A stretch of 64,000 nt of DNA from a bacterium (GCA_028716845.1 JAQUPF010000001.1:311590-375589); one strand, 5' to 3'. Shown: positions 44,506 to 52,801, counted from the first letter of the stretch. The notes: generated by a model from the letters alone, not told the origin. Numbers and translations are program-made.

Positions 44506-45555
44506 ATGCGCGTCGCCGTCGTGTACAACTGCAGGCCGAGCACCCCCGCCGCCCCCGGCGACGACCGCTACGCCGAGTGGGACGAACGGGGGACGATCGA
44601 CGCCGTCTCCTCGGCGCTCGCCCGCGCGCACGAGGTGGTCGAAATCGAGGCCGACGCCGACATCGTCGAGAGCCTGAAGCGTGAACGCCCCGACATCGTC
44701 TTCAACATCGCCGAGGGGATCAACTCCCAGAACCGGGAGTCGCAGGTGCCGATCATCTGCGAGATGCTCGGCATCCCGTACACCGGCTCCGACGGCTTCA
44801 CCCTCGCGGCCTGCCTCAACAAGGCGCGCGCGAAGGAGATCCTCTCCTACCACGGCGTGCCGACTCCGGCGTTCCGCGTCGTGACCGATTCGAACGGGCC
44901 GCTCGCGCCGCTCGCGCCGCCCCTCATCGTCAAGCCGCTCTGGGAGGGGTCGAGCATGGGCGTCGGAGACGACTCGGTCGCGCGGCGGCCGCGCGACGTG
45001 CCGGCGAAGGTCCGGCGGGTGCGCGCCCGCTACCGCCAGCCCGCCCTCGTCGAGGAGTACCTCGAGGGTCGGGAGTTCACCGCGGCGCTCATCGGCAACG
45101 GCCCCGGCCTCCGTGTCCTCCCCCTCGTCGAGATCGACTTCGGCACGCTCCCCGCGGGCGCGAACCGCATCTACTCCTTCGAGGCGAAATGGGTCTGGGA
45201 CAGGCCGGAGGCGCCCCTCAGGATCTTCACCTGCCCGGCGCCGGTCGATCCGGCCCTCCGGCGGGAGATCGAGGAGGTGTGCCGGCGCGCGTTCACGGTC
45301 CTCGGCTGCCGCGACTGGTGCCGCATCGACGTGCGGCTCGACGGGGAGGGGCGGCCGCACGTCATCGAGCTGAACCCCCTCCCCGGCATCCTCCCGGACC
45401 CGGACCAGAACTCCTGCTTCCCGAAGGCCGCGCGGGCCGCGGGGATGGGCTACGCGGAGCTCGTGCGGGAGGTGCTCCGGATCGCCTGTGATCGGAACGG
45501 GATCGCGGAGGGCCGCCTCAAGGAGGCCGCCCTCGGGACGGGAGGCGGGAAATGA
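44506..45555 (+). CDS. D-alanine-D-alanine ligase-like ATP-grasp protein, paralogue 2
   Basis: 349 residues. DIVFNIAEGINSQNRESQVPIICEMLGIPYTGSD (about 64-98) is the Ddl-like N-domain block. PPLIVKPLWEGSSMGVGDDS and VEEYLEGREFTAALIG form the ATP-grasp core, and CRIDVRLDGEGRPHVIELNPLPGI holds the Mg2+ ligands. As in paralogue 1 (38466), the loop of genuine Ddl is replaced (EGINSQNRES), so it probably makes an amide bond between other amino acids. Its stop overlaps the GNAT start by 4 nt, and the lysine 2,3-aminomutase follows, so its substrate may include beta-lysine. Confidence 0.83.
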   Translation: MRVAVVYNCRPSTPAAPGDDRYAEWDERGTIDAVSSALARAHEVVEIEADADIVESLKRERPDIVFNIAEGINSQNRESQVPIICEMLGIPYTGSDGFTLAACLNKARAKEILSYHGVPTPAFRVVTDSNGPLAPLAPPLIVKPLWEGSSMGVGDDSVARRPRDVPAKVRRVRARYRQPALVEEYLEGREFTAALIGNGPGLRVLPLVEIDFGTLPAGANRIYSFEAKWVWDRPEAPLRIFTCPAPVDPALRREIEEVCRRAFTVLGCRDWCRIDVRLDGEGRPHVIELNPLPGILPDPDQNSCFPKAARAAGMGYAELVREVLRIACDRNGIAEGRLKEAALGTGGGK

Positions 45556-46037
45556 GCGCGCCGGCCGTCCGACCGGCGGAGGCCGGCGACCGCGCGGCGA
45601 TCGAGCGCATCCTTCGCCGCGCCGGGGAGTTCAGGCCGGAGGAGGCGGACTGCGCCATGGAACTCCTGGACGAGGCGGTCCGCGACGGCGGGGACGACGA
45701 GGAGTACGCCGCCCTCTGCGCCGACGAAGGCGGAGAGGTCGTCGGCTTCCTCTGCTACGGAAAGACGCCGCTCACGCGCTCGACATGGGATTTGTACTGG
45801 ATCGTGACCGATCCGGACCGGCGGCGGCGCGGCGCGGCCCGCCTGATGCTCGCCCGGATGGAGGAGGAGATCCGGCGGAAGGGGGCGACGCTCCTCGTCG
45901 CGGAGACCTCGTCGCTTCCCGCGTACGGCCGGGCGCGCGCCTTCTACGAGGCGGCGGGGTTCGGGGAGGAATCGCGGATCAGGGATTTCTACGCGCCAGG
46001 CGACGACCGGCTGATCTACTGCAGGAGGTTCGACTGA
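45552..46037 (+). CDS. GNAT-family N-acetyltransferase
   Basis: 161 residues, a single GNAT domain. The acetyl-CoA loop DPDRRRRGAARLML (about 95-108) and the C-terminal ARAFYEAAGFGEESRIRDFY motif are clear. It is fused by overlap (ATGA) to the ATP-grasp gene and lies 56 bp before the aminomutase. In archaea and some bacteria an aminomutase (AblA) and an acetyltransferase (AblB) together make N-epsilon-acetyl-beta-lysine. AblB is about 270 residues, so this protein is not a plain AblB, but an analogous acetylation is plausible. Confidence 0.85.
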   Translation: MSAPAVRPAEAGDRAAIERILRRAGEFRPEEADCAMELLDEAVRDGGDDEEYAALCADEGGEVVGFLCYGKTPLTRSTWDLYWIVTDPDRRRRGAARLMLARMEEEIRRKGATLLVAETSSLPAYGRARAFYEAAGFGEESRIRDFYAPGDDRLIYCRRFD

Positions 46038-46093
46038 GGCCCGCCGCGCCCCGGCAAACGGCCGACGCGGACGGGCGGCCGACGGAGGGAAGC

Positions 46094-47284
46094 ATGTTAC
46101 ATCCGAGAATGAGATACGCGCTGTGGAAGGACGTTCCGGACGACGACTGGAACAACTGGAAGTGGCAGATGAAGAACAGGGTCTGCACGCTGGAGGCGCT
46201 CGCCGCCGCCGGCCTCCGGCTCGCCCCGGCGGAGGTCCAGGGCATCCGGCGGGAGGAGGAACGCCTCCGGATGGCGGTCACGCCCCACTTCCTCTCGCTC
46301 GTCGATCCCGAGAACCCGGACTGCCCCATCCGGCGGCAGGTCGTCCCGCGGATCGAGGAGCACTTCGTCTGCCCGCGGGACATGGACGACCCCTGCGGCG
46401 AGGTCAAGGACTCGCCCGTGCCGGGCCTCGTCCACAGGTACCCGGACCGCGTCCTCGTCCTCGCCACGGAGGCGTGCGCGAGTTACTGCCGCTACTGCAC
46501 CCGGAAGCGGATCGTCGGCAAGCGGCTCCACACGATCGACCGGGACGAGCTCGCCCGGATCTGCGACTACATATCCGCGAACAGGAAGATCCGCGACGTC
46601 CTCGTCTCCGGCGGCGACCCGCTCGCACTCTGCGACGAGAAACTCGACATGATCCTCGGCGCGCTCCGGTCGATCCGGCACGTCGAGATGCTTCGGATCG
46701 GCTCGCGGGTCCCGGTCTTCCTCCCCCAGCGCGTCACGCCGGCGCTCCTCTCGGTCCTGCGGCGGCACCACCCGGTCTACCTGAGCCTCCACTTCTCGCA
46801 CCCGCGCGAGATCACGCCGGAGACGGCGCGGGCGTGCGAGGCGCTCGCCGATGCGGGCATCCCCCTCGGCAGCCAGACCGTGCTCCTCAAGGGGATCAAC
46901 GACAGCGCCGCCGTCATCAAGCGGCTCATGCACGACCTCCTGCGCGTCCGCGTGCGGCCCTACTACCTCTACCAGTGCGACCTCGCCGTCGGCACCGATC
47001 AGTTCCGGACACCGATCTCGACGGGGATCAACATCATCGAGAAGCTCCGCGGCCACACCTCCGGCTACGCCGTCCCCACCTTCGTCGTGGACGCGCCCGG
47101 CGGCGGGGGGAAGATCCCCATCGGCCCGGGCTATTTCATCGCGCTCGTCGAGGGGCGGGCGGTCCTCCGGAACTACGAGGGGAAGATCTTCGAATACCCG
47201 GAGCCGGTGGAGCCGGGCAGCATCAGGGTGAAACTCCGGAAGGCCGAGCTCCCCGAGAAGGCCGAGCCGCTCCTCGTCCGATGA
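46094..47284 (+). CDS. kamA: Lysine 2,3-aminomutase-like radical SAM enzyme (KamA family)
   Basis: 396 residues from ATG 46094, 5 nt after GGAGGGA. N-terminal DDDWNNWKWQMKNRV is the usual KamA start. The 4Fe-4S motif is in EACASYCRYCTRKRIVG (about 129-145). The C-terminal part has YYLYQCDLAVGTDQFRTP and VVDAPGGGGKIPIGP. The Lys in GGGGK binds PLP, and the two aspartates (QCD, VVD) correspond to the pair that hold the epsilon-amino group of lysine in the clostridial enzyme, so lysine is the likely substrate. It is too complete to be the EF-P modifier EpmB. Product: L-beta-lysine, made next to a GNAT and an ATP-grasp ligase. Confidence 0.9.
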   Translation: MLHPRMRYALWKDVPDDDWNNWKWQMKNRVCTLEALAAAGLRLAPAEVQGIRREEERLRMAVTPHFLSLVDPENPDCPIRRQVVPRIEEHFVCPRDMDDPCGEVKDSPVPGLVHRYPDRVLVLATEACASYCRYCTRKRIVGKRLHTIDRDELARICDYISANRKIRDVLVSGGDPLALCDEKLDMILGALRSIRHVEMLRIGSRVPVFLPQRVTPALLSVLRRHHPVYLSLHFSHPREITPETARACEALADAGIPLGSQTVLLKGINDSAAVIKRLMHDLLRVRVRPYYLYQCDLAVGTDQFRTPISTGINIIEKLRGHTSGYAVPTFVVDAPGGGGKIPIGPGYFIALVEGRAVLRNYEGKIFEYPEPVEPGSIRVKLRKAELPEKAEPLLVR

Positions 47285-47328
47285 AGAGCCAATCCACCGC
47301 GGATCCGCGCTGATCATGACGAATTCAC
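47284..47328. repeat. Remnant of CGGAT-family repeat after kamA
   Basis: AAGAGCCAATCCACCGCGGA and TCCGCGCTGATCATGACG match one end of the inverted family X copy at 31950. Confidence 0.6.
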
Positions 47329-47363
47329 ACGGCGTACAACTTCAGCCTGAAGTTGTACGCCGT
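47329..47363. repeat. Perfect 16-bp hairpin (loop GCC) between kamA and the kelch remnant
   Basis: ACGGCGTACAACTTCA (47329-47344), loop GCC, then its perfect complement (47348-47363). No T-run follows. The stem is longer than usual terminators, so it could be a transposon end, an insertion hot spot or a strong RNA processing signal. Nothing else was recognised from 47364 to 47463 except a degenerate CGGATCC word. Confidence 0.8.
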
Positions 47364-47463
47364 CAGCCGGTAGGGGGCCGCCGCGGATCGAGCGGTTTTC
47401 CCTTTCTCGCACTGCATCGGATCCGCGCGTAGCCGCGGCCAGGAATCATCCTCACATTTTATT

Positions 47464-48609
47464 GTGTGGCATAATCGCCGCGAAACGGGCGGCGCCGTCG
47501 GCATCTATGTCGTCGGCGGCCGGAAGGGCGACGGCGACTACACGAAGCGCGTGCAGGTCTACTACCCGGCGACGAATACCGCGGCGAATCTCGGCGACGA
47601 CGACGAATGGCCCGCCGCCCCCGTGCGGCTCACCGGCGGCGTCGTCGAACACGACAACAAGATGTACGTCTTCGGCGGCACCAACGGCACCCTCGACACC
47701 CATTACGCCGACACATGGGAATTCGATCCGTCGGAAGCGGCCGGGAACCGCTGGCAGGACCTGGGTGTTCCTCTTTCCCAGGCGAGGGGCTTCATCTACG
47801 CCTGCGTCGTCGACGGGTACGCGTACGCCGTCGGCGGCAACGATTACTCGGCGGTCAATGTCCTCAGGGCGCTCGCGAGAACCGAGCGACTGAATCTTGC
47901 CGACATCGCCGCCGGCTGGGACGACGCCGCCGTCGCGAATCTCCCCGGCGGCGTCGGCACCGGCGAGGGGCGGGCGTTCGGCTTCGACTCGGACGCCGGC
48001 CACGCCCTCGCGGGCCGCATCATTCTCGCCGGGGGCGGGCAGTGGTCCTCCGAGTGGGCGAACTGCTATTCCTATGATGTCGCATCGAACGAGTGGTCGG
48101 CGTTCCCGTCGCTCATGGAGGCGAGGCGCAATCACGCCGGCGCCCTCGTCTCCGGCCCGGCCGGCCCGGAGATGTGGGTCTTCGGCGGCCGGCGCTGGAT
48201 CGACCAGAACGTCCTCGCCACCGCCGAACGGTACCGCCTCATCGCCCCGCCGCGCCTCGCCGTCGCCGTGAACGACCCCACGCCCGCCGTCGGCGACACC
48301 CTCACCGTGGATGTCACGGTCCAGCCGATCGCCGACGCGTTCGACGCGTGGGGGCTCATCTACGGCCCGGGCAACGTCGTCTATTCGTTCGTCCTGGGGA
48401 GACCGGGGACCGTGGCGACCGGCGCCCGCCCCCTCGCCGCGAACGTGCCGGGCCTCGCCTCGACCTACGAGGCGCGGCTGCTCGACCTCGCCATCCCGCC
48501 GGGGACCGAGGGATCCTACACGATCGTCGTGCAGCTCGTCCCGGCGGGAATCCCCCCGGTCGTCCCGTACGAGGGGTACGCGGCGGAGGCGGACGTCACG
48601 GTGCGATGA
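47464..48609 (+). pseudogene. Kelch-repeat protein, 5'-truncated (no signal peptide)
   Basis: The frame is open for 381 codons from GTG 47464, but the protein starts in the middle of a kelch blade (GIYVVGGRKGDGDYTKRVQVYYP). It lacks the signal peptide expected from its composition and its C-terminal module. About five blades remain (MYVFGGTNGT, YAYAVGGNDY, IILAGGGQW, MWVFGG). They are followed by the C-terminal beta domain (VNDPTPAVGDTLTVDV... GSYTIVVQLVPAG), as in the GH26-like and 48-residue-repeat proteins. Upstream are the perfect hairpin and repeat remnants, so a rearrangement has probably removed the 5' end. No ribosome site precedes the GTG. It could still be an expressed cytoplasmic fragment. 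Confidence 0.65.
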
Positions 48610-48639
48610 CCGGGCGGGTTGATCGCGCCGCGGACGGAA

Positions 48640-48740
48640 TGGCGCCACGGGCCGCGGATCCGCGCGAATCCGCGGGAACGATGGTTCCAATCCGTTGTGA
48701 TCCGCATTAATCCGTGAACATCCGCGGTGGATTGGCGCTT
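48640..48740 (+). repeat. CGGAT-family intergenic repeat, diverged
   Basis: GGCCGCGGATCCGCGCGAAT, AATCCGTTGTGATCCGCATT and AATCCGTGAACATCCGCGG, then TGGATTGG. Same ending as family X; the 10-bp phasing is degraded. Confidence 0.7.
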
Positions 48741-48792
48741 TTCCACCCGCCATTTATTCCATTTCGCCGTGGCGCGGCGTCGCCCGCCCTGC

Positions 48793-48819
48793 TATAATTC
48801 CCGAAACCGGGTTCGGGAA
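48793..48819 (+). promoter_or_regulatory. -10 box with an overlapping 8-bp inverted repeat at the add start
   Basis: TATAAT (48793-48798) is directly followed by TTCCCGAA (48798-48805) and, after 6 nt, TTCGGGAA (48812-48819). The palindrome spans the expected transcription start, where a repressor could block the promoter or the 5' end of the mRNA could fold. No clear -35 was found. Confidence 0.5.
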
Positions 48820-48827
48820 ACGATCCG

Positions 48828-49895
48828 ATGACGCCGTCGGCCGACACCATCAGGAGGATCCCCAAGGTCCTCCTCCACGACCACCTCGACGGGGGGCTCC
48901 GCGTCGAGACGATCATCGAGCTCGCCCGGAAGGAGAAGTGCCCCCTCCCCGCGGAGGAGCCGGGGCCGCTCCTCGACTGGTTCCACCGCGGCGCCGACCG
49001 GGGAGACCTCGGCCTCTACCTCGAGACGTTCAAGATCATCTACGCCGTCCTCCAGACCGAGGAGGCGCTCGAGCGGGTCGCCCGGGAGGCGCTCCTCGAC
49101 CTGAAGGAGGACAACGTCGCCTACGCCGAACTGCGCTTCGCCCCGTTCTTCCACACGCGGAAGGGGCTCACGCACGACGAGATCATGACGGCGGTCCTGC
49201 GGGGGCTCGAGGCGGGGAGGCGGGAGAGCGGCGTCCGGTACGGCCTCATCGTGAGCTCCATGCGCGACACCGACTGGTCGCTCCCGATGGCGGAGCTCGC
49301 CGTGAAGTACCGCGAGAAGGGCTGCGTCGCCTTCGACCTCGCCGGCGACGAGTCGGGGCACCCCCCGAAGAAGCACGTCGCCGCCTTCCAGTACTGCCAG
49401 CGGGAGAACTTCAACATCACCATCCACGCGGGGGAGGCGTTCGGGGCGCGGTCGATCTGGCAGGCGCTCCAGTACTGCGGCGCGCACCGGATCGGCCACG
49501 GCACGCGGCTCGTGGATGATTTCGTCGTCGAGGACGGGAGGGTGAAGGGCCTCGGCACCCTCGCCCAGTACGTCCTCGACAAGCGGATCCCGCTCGAGTG
49601 CTGCCTGAGCAGCAACATCCACACGGCGGCCGCCGAGAGCTTCGCCGCCCATCCCTTCCGGCTCTTCTACGAGAACCGGTTCCGCGTCACGCTCAACACC
49701 GACAACCGGCTCATGAGCGACACCTCGATGAGCAGGGAGCTCGGGATCGCCGTGCGCGAGTACGGCCTCTCGATCCGCGACCTGGAGGTGCTCACGCTGA
49801 ACGCCATGAAGAGCGCCTTCATCCACTACGCGGAGCGCTGCGACCTCATCTACAACGTCATCAAGCCCGGCTTCGCCGCCCTCTCCCCCGGCTAG
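48828..49895 (+). CDS. add: Adenosine deaminase
   Basis: 355 residues. Zinc ligands HDH (residues 17 and 19, in LLHDHLDGG), the catalytic HAGEAFG block (about 203-209), the IGHGTRL histidine and the TDN segment (LNTDNRLMSDT, about 288-298) match the adenosine deaminase family. The TDN variant and the KVLLHDHLDGG opening are those of the bacterial/actinobacterial-type branch. It hydrolyses adenosine to inosine in purine salvage in the cytoplasm. It is a single-gene unit, convergent with the next minus-strand operon. Confidence 0.93.
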   Translation: MTPSADTIRRIPKVLLHDHLDGGLRVETIIELARKEKCPLPAEEPGPLLDWFHRGADRGDLGLYLETFKIIYAVLQTEEALERVAREALLDLKEDNVAYAELRFAPFFHTRKGLTHDEIMTAVLRGLEAGRRESGVRYGLIVSSMRDTDWSLPMAELAVKYREKGCVAFDLAGDESGHPPKKHVAAFQYCQRENFNITIHAGEAFGARSIWQALQYCGAHRIGHGTRLVDDFVVEDGRVKGLGTLAQYVLDKRIPLECCLSSNIHTAAAESFAAHPFRLFYENRFRVTLNTDNRLMSDTSMSRELGIAVREYGLSIRDLEVLTLNAMKSAFIHYAERCDLIYNVIKPGFAALSPG

Positions 49896-49899
49896 GCGG

Positions 49900-50262
49900 T
49901 CAACCTTCCCCCCGGAACTGCCCGCGGAGGCGGCGGAACCTGCTCTCGTAGATCATCTCGAAGAGGCCGAGCCGGCCGGGGAAGAGCGCCGCGCACCTGT
50001 CCCGCACCCGCTCGACGGCGATCTCGATGTCCACCTCGGCGGCCGACGGGTCGAGGATCATGCGGCAGACGCCGTCGGCCATCCGCCTGATCTCCGCGGC
50101 CGCCTCGCGGTCGTCGAGCTCCTCGAGGATGCGGCCGATCCCGCGGAACGGCTCGACGTGCGCCTCGTCGATGAGGGCCCCGCAGGCGCAGCGCACCGTC
50201 CTTCCGAACTGGAAGAGGGCGATGTCGTGCTGCCGCCCGCACGCGGGGCAGATGACCGCCAT
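49900..50262 (-). CDS. Zinc-ribbon protein of unknown function
   Basis: 120 residues from ATG 50260-50262, with GGGGGAG 7 nt upstream. A CPACG (residues 5-9) plus CACG (about 28-31) ribbon at the N-terminus could bind zinc. A helical rest follows (IGRILEELDDREAAAEIRRM, VDIEIAVERVRDRCAALFPG, ending FEMIYESRFRRL). I do not recognise the family. It lies 11 bp downstream of the endonuclease III-like gene and probably belongs to the same operon. Confidence 0.7.
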   Translation of the reverse strand: MAVICPACGRQHDIALFQFGRTVRCACGALIDEAHVEPFRGIGRILEELDDREAAAEIRRMADGVCRMILDPSAAEVDIEIAVERVRDRCAALFPGRLGLFEMIYESRFRRLRGQFRGEG

Positions 50263-50273
50263 GATCTCCCCCC

Positions 50274-50942
50274 TCATCCCCCGCCGGGCGGGCGAGCGAG
50301 CACGGGCCGCAGCGGGCAGCCGTCGCACCGCGGCCTCGTTCGGCAGAACTCCTTGCCCGCCCTGACGAGCAGGGCGTGGAACTCGTTGTAGAGCCGCGCG
50401 CGCGCCGGGACGCGCTCCTCGAGGAATCGCCGGACCTCGCCGTAGGAGGCGCCGGCCCGAATGAGGCCGTGGCGGCCGAGGATCCGCACCGTGTAGGCGT
50501 CCACGACGAACGCCCGCTTCCCGAAGGCGTAGAGGAGGATGCTGTCGGCCGTTTCCGGCCCGATGCCGCGGACGGCCAGGAGCTCCTCCCGGAGCGCGGC
50601 GGCGGGAACGCGCCCCATCCGCGCGAGGCTCCCCCCGTGCGCCCGGTCGAGGTGGGCGATGAACGCCTTGAGCCGCCCGGCCTTCTGGTTGAAGTACCCC
50701 GCGGGGCGGACGAGCGCCGCGAGCCGCCGCCCCGTGGCGCGCCGGAGGCCCGCCGCCGAGAGGAGCCCCGCCCGGCGGAGGTTCTCGATCGCCTTCTCGA
50801 CGTTCCCCCAGGCGGTGTTCTGCGTGAGGATGGCGCCGGCGATGACCTCGAGCGGCGTCTCGCCCGGCCACCAGTGCTGCGGCCCGAACGCCCCGTACAG
50901 CGTCCGGTAGATCTCCATGACCGGCCCGCGGGGCGCCGTCAC
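50274..50942 (-). CDS. Endonuclease III-like DNA glycosylase (HhH-GPD)
   Basis: 222 residues. The helix-hairpin-helix LLAVRGIGPETADSILLYAFGK (about 118-139) and catalytic VDAYTVRI Asp (about 143) define an HhH-GPD glycosylase. AILTQNTAWGNVEKAI is the N-terminal signature of the 'endonuclease III domain' branch related to HP0602/MagIII and mismatch T/U glycosylases. The C-terminal FCRTRPRCDGCPL has three cysteines (C-x5-C-x2-C) and then the chain ends after 15 residues with no fourth, so the usual 4Fe-4S cluster (C-x6-C-x2-C-x5-C) may be absent or unusually liganded. Start and stop overlap era by 4 nt. Confidence 0.85.
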   Translation of the reverse strand: MTAPRGPVMEIYRTLYGAFGPQHWWPGETPLEVIAGAILTQNTAWGNVEKAIENLRRAGLLSAAGLRRATGRRLAALVRPAGYFNQKAGRLKAFIAHLDRAHGGSLARMGRVPAAALREELLAVRGIGPETADSILLYAFGKRAFVVDAYTVRILGRHGLIRAGASYGEVRRFLEERVPARARLYNEFHALLVRAGKEFCRTRPRCDGCPLRPVLARPPGGG

Positions 50943-51817
50943 GGGACGTACCCCGCCTTCCTGAGGCCGCCCTCGTCCCGCTTCCAGTCCCGCATGACCT
51001 TCACCCGCAGGTCGAGGAAGACCCGCGCGCCGAGGAACTCCTCGATCTCGGCGCGGGCGGCGGTGCCGATCCGCCGGATCATGCTCCCCCCCTTCCCGAT
51101 GAGGATCCCCTTCTGCGATTCGCGCTCGACGATGATCGTCGCCCGCACCTCGGTGAGGCCGTCATCCCGCTCCCGCATCCCCTCCATCCGCACGGCGGTG
51201 CCGTACGGGATCTCCTCCCGGACGGCGTCGAACACCTTCTCGCGGATCAGCTCGCCGACGACGAACCGGGTCGGCTGGTCGGAGAGAAGATCGTCGGGGA
51301 AGATCTTCTCACCCTCCGGGAGGAGGGCGACCGTCCGCTCCACGAGGCGGTCCGTCCCGTCGCCGGTGCGCGCCGAGATCGGGATGATCTCCCTGAAGGG
51401 GAGGAGGCCCCGGTACGACTCGATCACGGGCAGGAGCGTCTCCTTCGGCACCGCGTCCACCTTGTTCACGAGGAGGAAGACCGGCGCCCGCGCGCCTCGG
51501 AGTGGACCGGCGATCCCGCGCGCCGCGGCCCCGGCCGGCTCCGGCTCGACCATCAGGTAGACGAGGTCGGCCTCACCGAGCGACCGGCGGGCCGCCCGGA
51601 GCATGTAGCGGCCGAGGACATCGCGCGGGACGTGGAGGCCGGGGGTGTCGATGAAGACGATCTGCGCCTCGGGCGTCGTGAGGATCCCGCGGACGGCGTC
51701 GCGCGTCGTCTGGGGCTTCGGGGTGACGATGGCGACCTTCTGGCCGACGAGCCGGTTCAGGAGCGTGGACTTCCCCACGTTCGGCCTGCCGGCGATGGCG
51801 ACGAAGCCGAATTTCAC
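50939..51817 (-). CDS. era: GTPase Era
   Basis: 292 residues, the usual length. The GTPase domain has G1 GRPNVGKST (residues 10-18), G2 around QTTRDAVRG, G3 DTPG (about 57-60), G4 NKVD (about 118-121) and G5 SAR (about 147). The KH domain holds the motif GILIGKGGSMIRRIG (about 240-254). Era binds the 3' end of 16S rRNA and helps 30S maturation. It is embedded in an operon by 4-nt overlaps with trmJ upstream and the glycosylase downstream. Confidence 0.96.
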   Translation of the reverse strand: MKFGFVAIAGRPNVGKSTLLNRLVGQKVAIVTPKPQTTRDAVRGILTTPEAQIVFIDTPGLHVPRDVLGRYMLRAARRSLGEADLVYLMVEPEPAGAAARGIAGPLRGARAPVFLLVNKVDAVPKETLLPVIESYRGLLPFREIIPISARTGDGTDRLVERTVALLPEGEKIFPDDLLSDQPTRFVVGELIREKVFDAVREEIPYGTAVRMEGMRERDDGLTEVRATIIVERESQKGILIGKGGSMIRRIGTAARAEIEEFLGARVFLDLRVKVMRDWKRDEGGLRKAGYVP

Positions 51818-52545
51818 GGTCGACCTCCCGCACCCCGCGCGAAGCGCTCGATCTGCTGGCAGATGCCGTGGAGGGCGCGGAGCTCGTCGTCGGCGATGCC
51901 GCTCCGGCCGAAGACGCGGCGGAGCGTCCGCATGACGCTCCGGAGGACCGCCCGGTCCCCCTCCCGCCCGTAGCCGATCAGGGCGAGCGCGCGCTCCAGC
52001 CGGGCGTAGAGGCCTTCGAGCTCCGCGAGGGGCACGAGCGGCGGGACGGCGGGCGACGGCCGCGGCGCGGCGGCCCGGAACAGCTCGTAGAGGACGACCA
52101 TCACCGCCTGGGCGACGTTGAGCGAGGGCATCCCGCGGCTCGCCGGGATGGAGACGGCGGCCTGGCAGAGGGAGAGCTCGTCGTTGTCGAGCCCCTTGTC
52201 CTCCCTGCCGAAGACGAGGGCGACCCTTCCGCGCCCCGTCGCCGCGGCGATCCGGGGCGCCGCCTCGCGCAGGTCCGCCACCGGCCGGCGCCGACGTCCC
52301 CGCCGCCTCGTCGTGCCGACCGCGAGGACGCAGCCGGCGATCGCCTCCGCGAGGGAGGGAGGCACCTCGGCCCCGCGGAGGATCTCCTCCGCGCCCCAGG
52401 CGAGCTTGTGCGCCTCCGGCGTGTCGAACGGGACGGGATCGACGAGGGCGAGCCGGCGCACCCCCATGTTCTTCATCGCCCGCGCCGCCGAGCCGATGTT
52501 GCCGGCGTTCCTGACGCCGACGAGGACGACCGTCAGGTTCTCCAT
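51814..52545 (-). CDS. tRNA/rRNA methyltransferase, SpoU/TrmJ family
   Basis: 243 residues from ATG 52543-52545 (MENLTVVLVG...), with AAGGCGG just upstream; ATG 52596 gives a 17-residue extension. SPOUT motifs: VRNAGNIGSAARAMKNMGV (about 10-28), VALVFGREDKGLDNDEL (about 111-127) and the knot loop SLNVAQAVMVVLYEL (about 144-158). TrmJ methylates ribose 32 of tRNA; another SpoU target is possible. A C-terminal helical domain (about 180-243) is as in TrmJ. Overlaps era by 4 nt; the FmdB-type gene lies 91 bp upstream. Confidence 0.88.
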   Translation of the reverse strand: MENLTVVLVGVRNAGNIGSAARAMKNMGVRRLALVDPVPFDTPEAHKLAWGAEEILRGAEVPPSLAEAIAGCVLAVGTTRRRGRRRRPVADLREAAPRIAAATGRGRVALVFGREDKGLDNDELSLCQAAVSIPASRGMPSLNVAQAVMVVLYELFRAAAPRPSPAVPPLVPLAELEGLYARLERALALIGYGREGDRAVLRSVMRTLRRVFGRSGIADDELRALHGICQQIERFARGAGGRP

Positions 52546-52636
52546 CGCCGCCTTCACCGTGGCGTCCCTCCCCCGCCCGAACGCAGGAGTGCCCATCGCG
52601 GACCGCCGCTCGCGATGGGCACGGGCCTGCCGGCGC

Positions 52637-52801
52637 TCAGCTCTTCTTCGAGGTGACCGGGAAGAACGAGGCGAGCTGCTGCGCGACCTTCCTGCTCCCG
52701 CATTTCGGGCAGGCGGGCTTCCTCCGGTCATGCTCGCTCATCGACAGCCGCGCCGTGAAGGCCCGGCGGCACTTCCCGCACCGGTATTCGTACGTGGGCA
52801 T
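52637..52801 (-). CDS. FmdB-family zinc-ribbon protein
   Basis: 54 residues from ATG 52799-52801, with GGGAGGGAG 7 nt upstream. MPTYEYRCGKCRRAF starts the single zinc ribbon, and CPKCGSRKV closes it (CxxC...CxxC), as in the FmdB/CxxC_CxxC_SSSS family. The family is small and cytoplasmic, a putative regulator with no proven activity. First gene of the operon with trmJ, era and the glycosylase. Confidence 0.85.
   Translation of the reverse strand: MPTYEYRCGKCRRAFTARLSMSEHDRRKPACPKCGSRKVAQQLASFFPVTSKKS

Noticed and set aside
46094-47284. EpmB (EF-P beta-lysylation)
   Set aside because: EpmB is shorter and occurs with epmA/efp; here the full KamA N-terminal region and both lysine-recognition Asp residues are present and no epmA is nearby.
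45552-47284. Classical ablA-ablB acetyl-beta-lysine operon
   Set aside because: The GNAT is about 160 residues rather than about 270, precedes the aminomutase and is joined to an ATP-grasp gene; only an analogous function can be suggested.
47329-47363. Intrinsic terminator of kamA
   Set aside because: A strong hairpin, but it is followed by CAGCCGG, with no T-tract on either strand.
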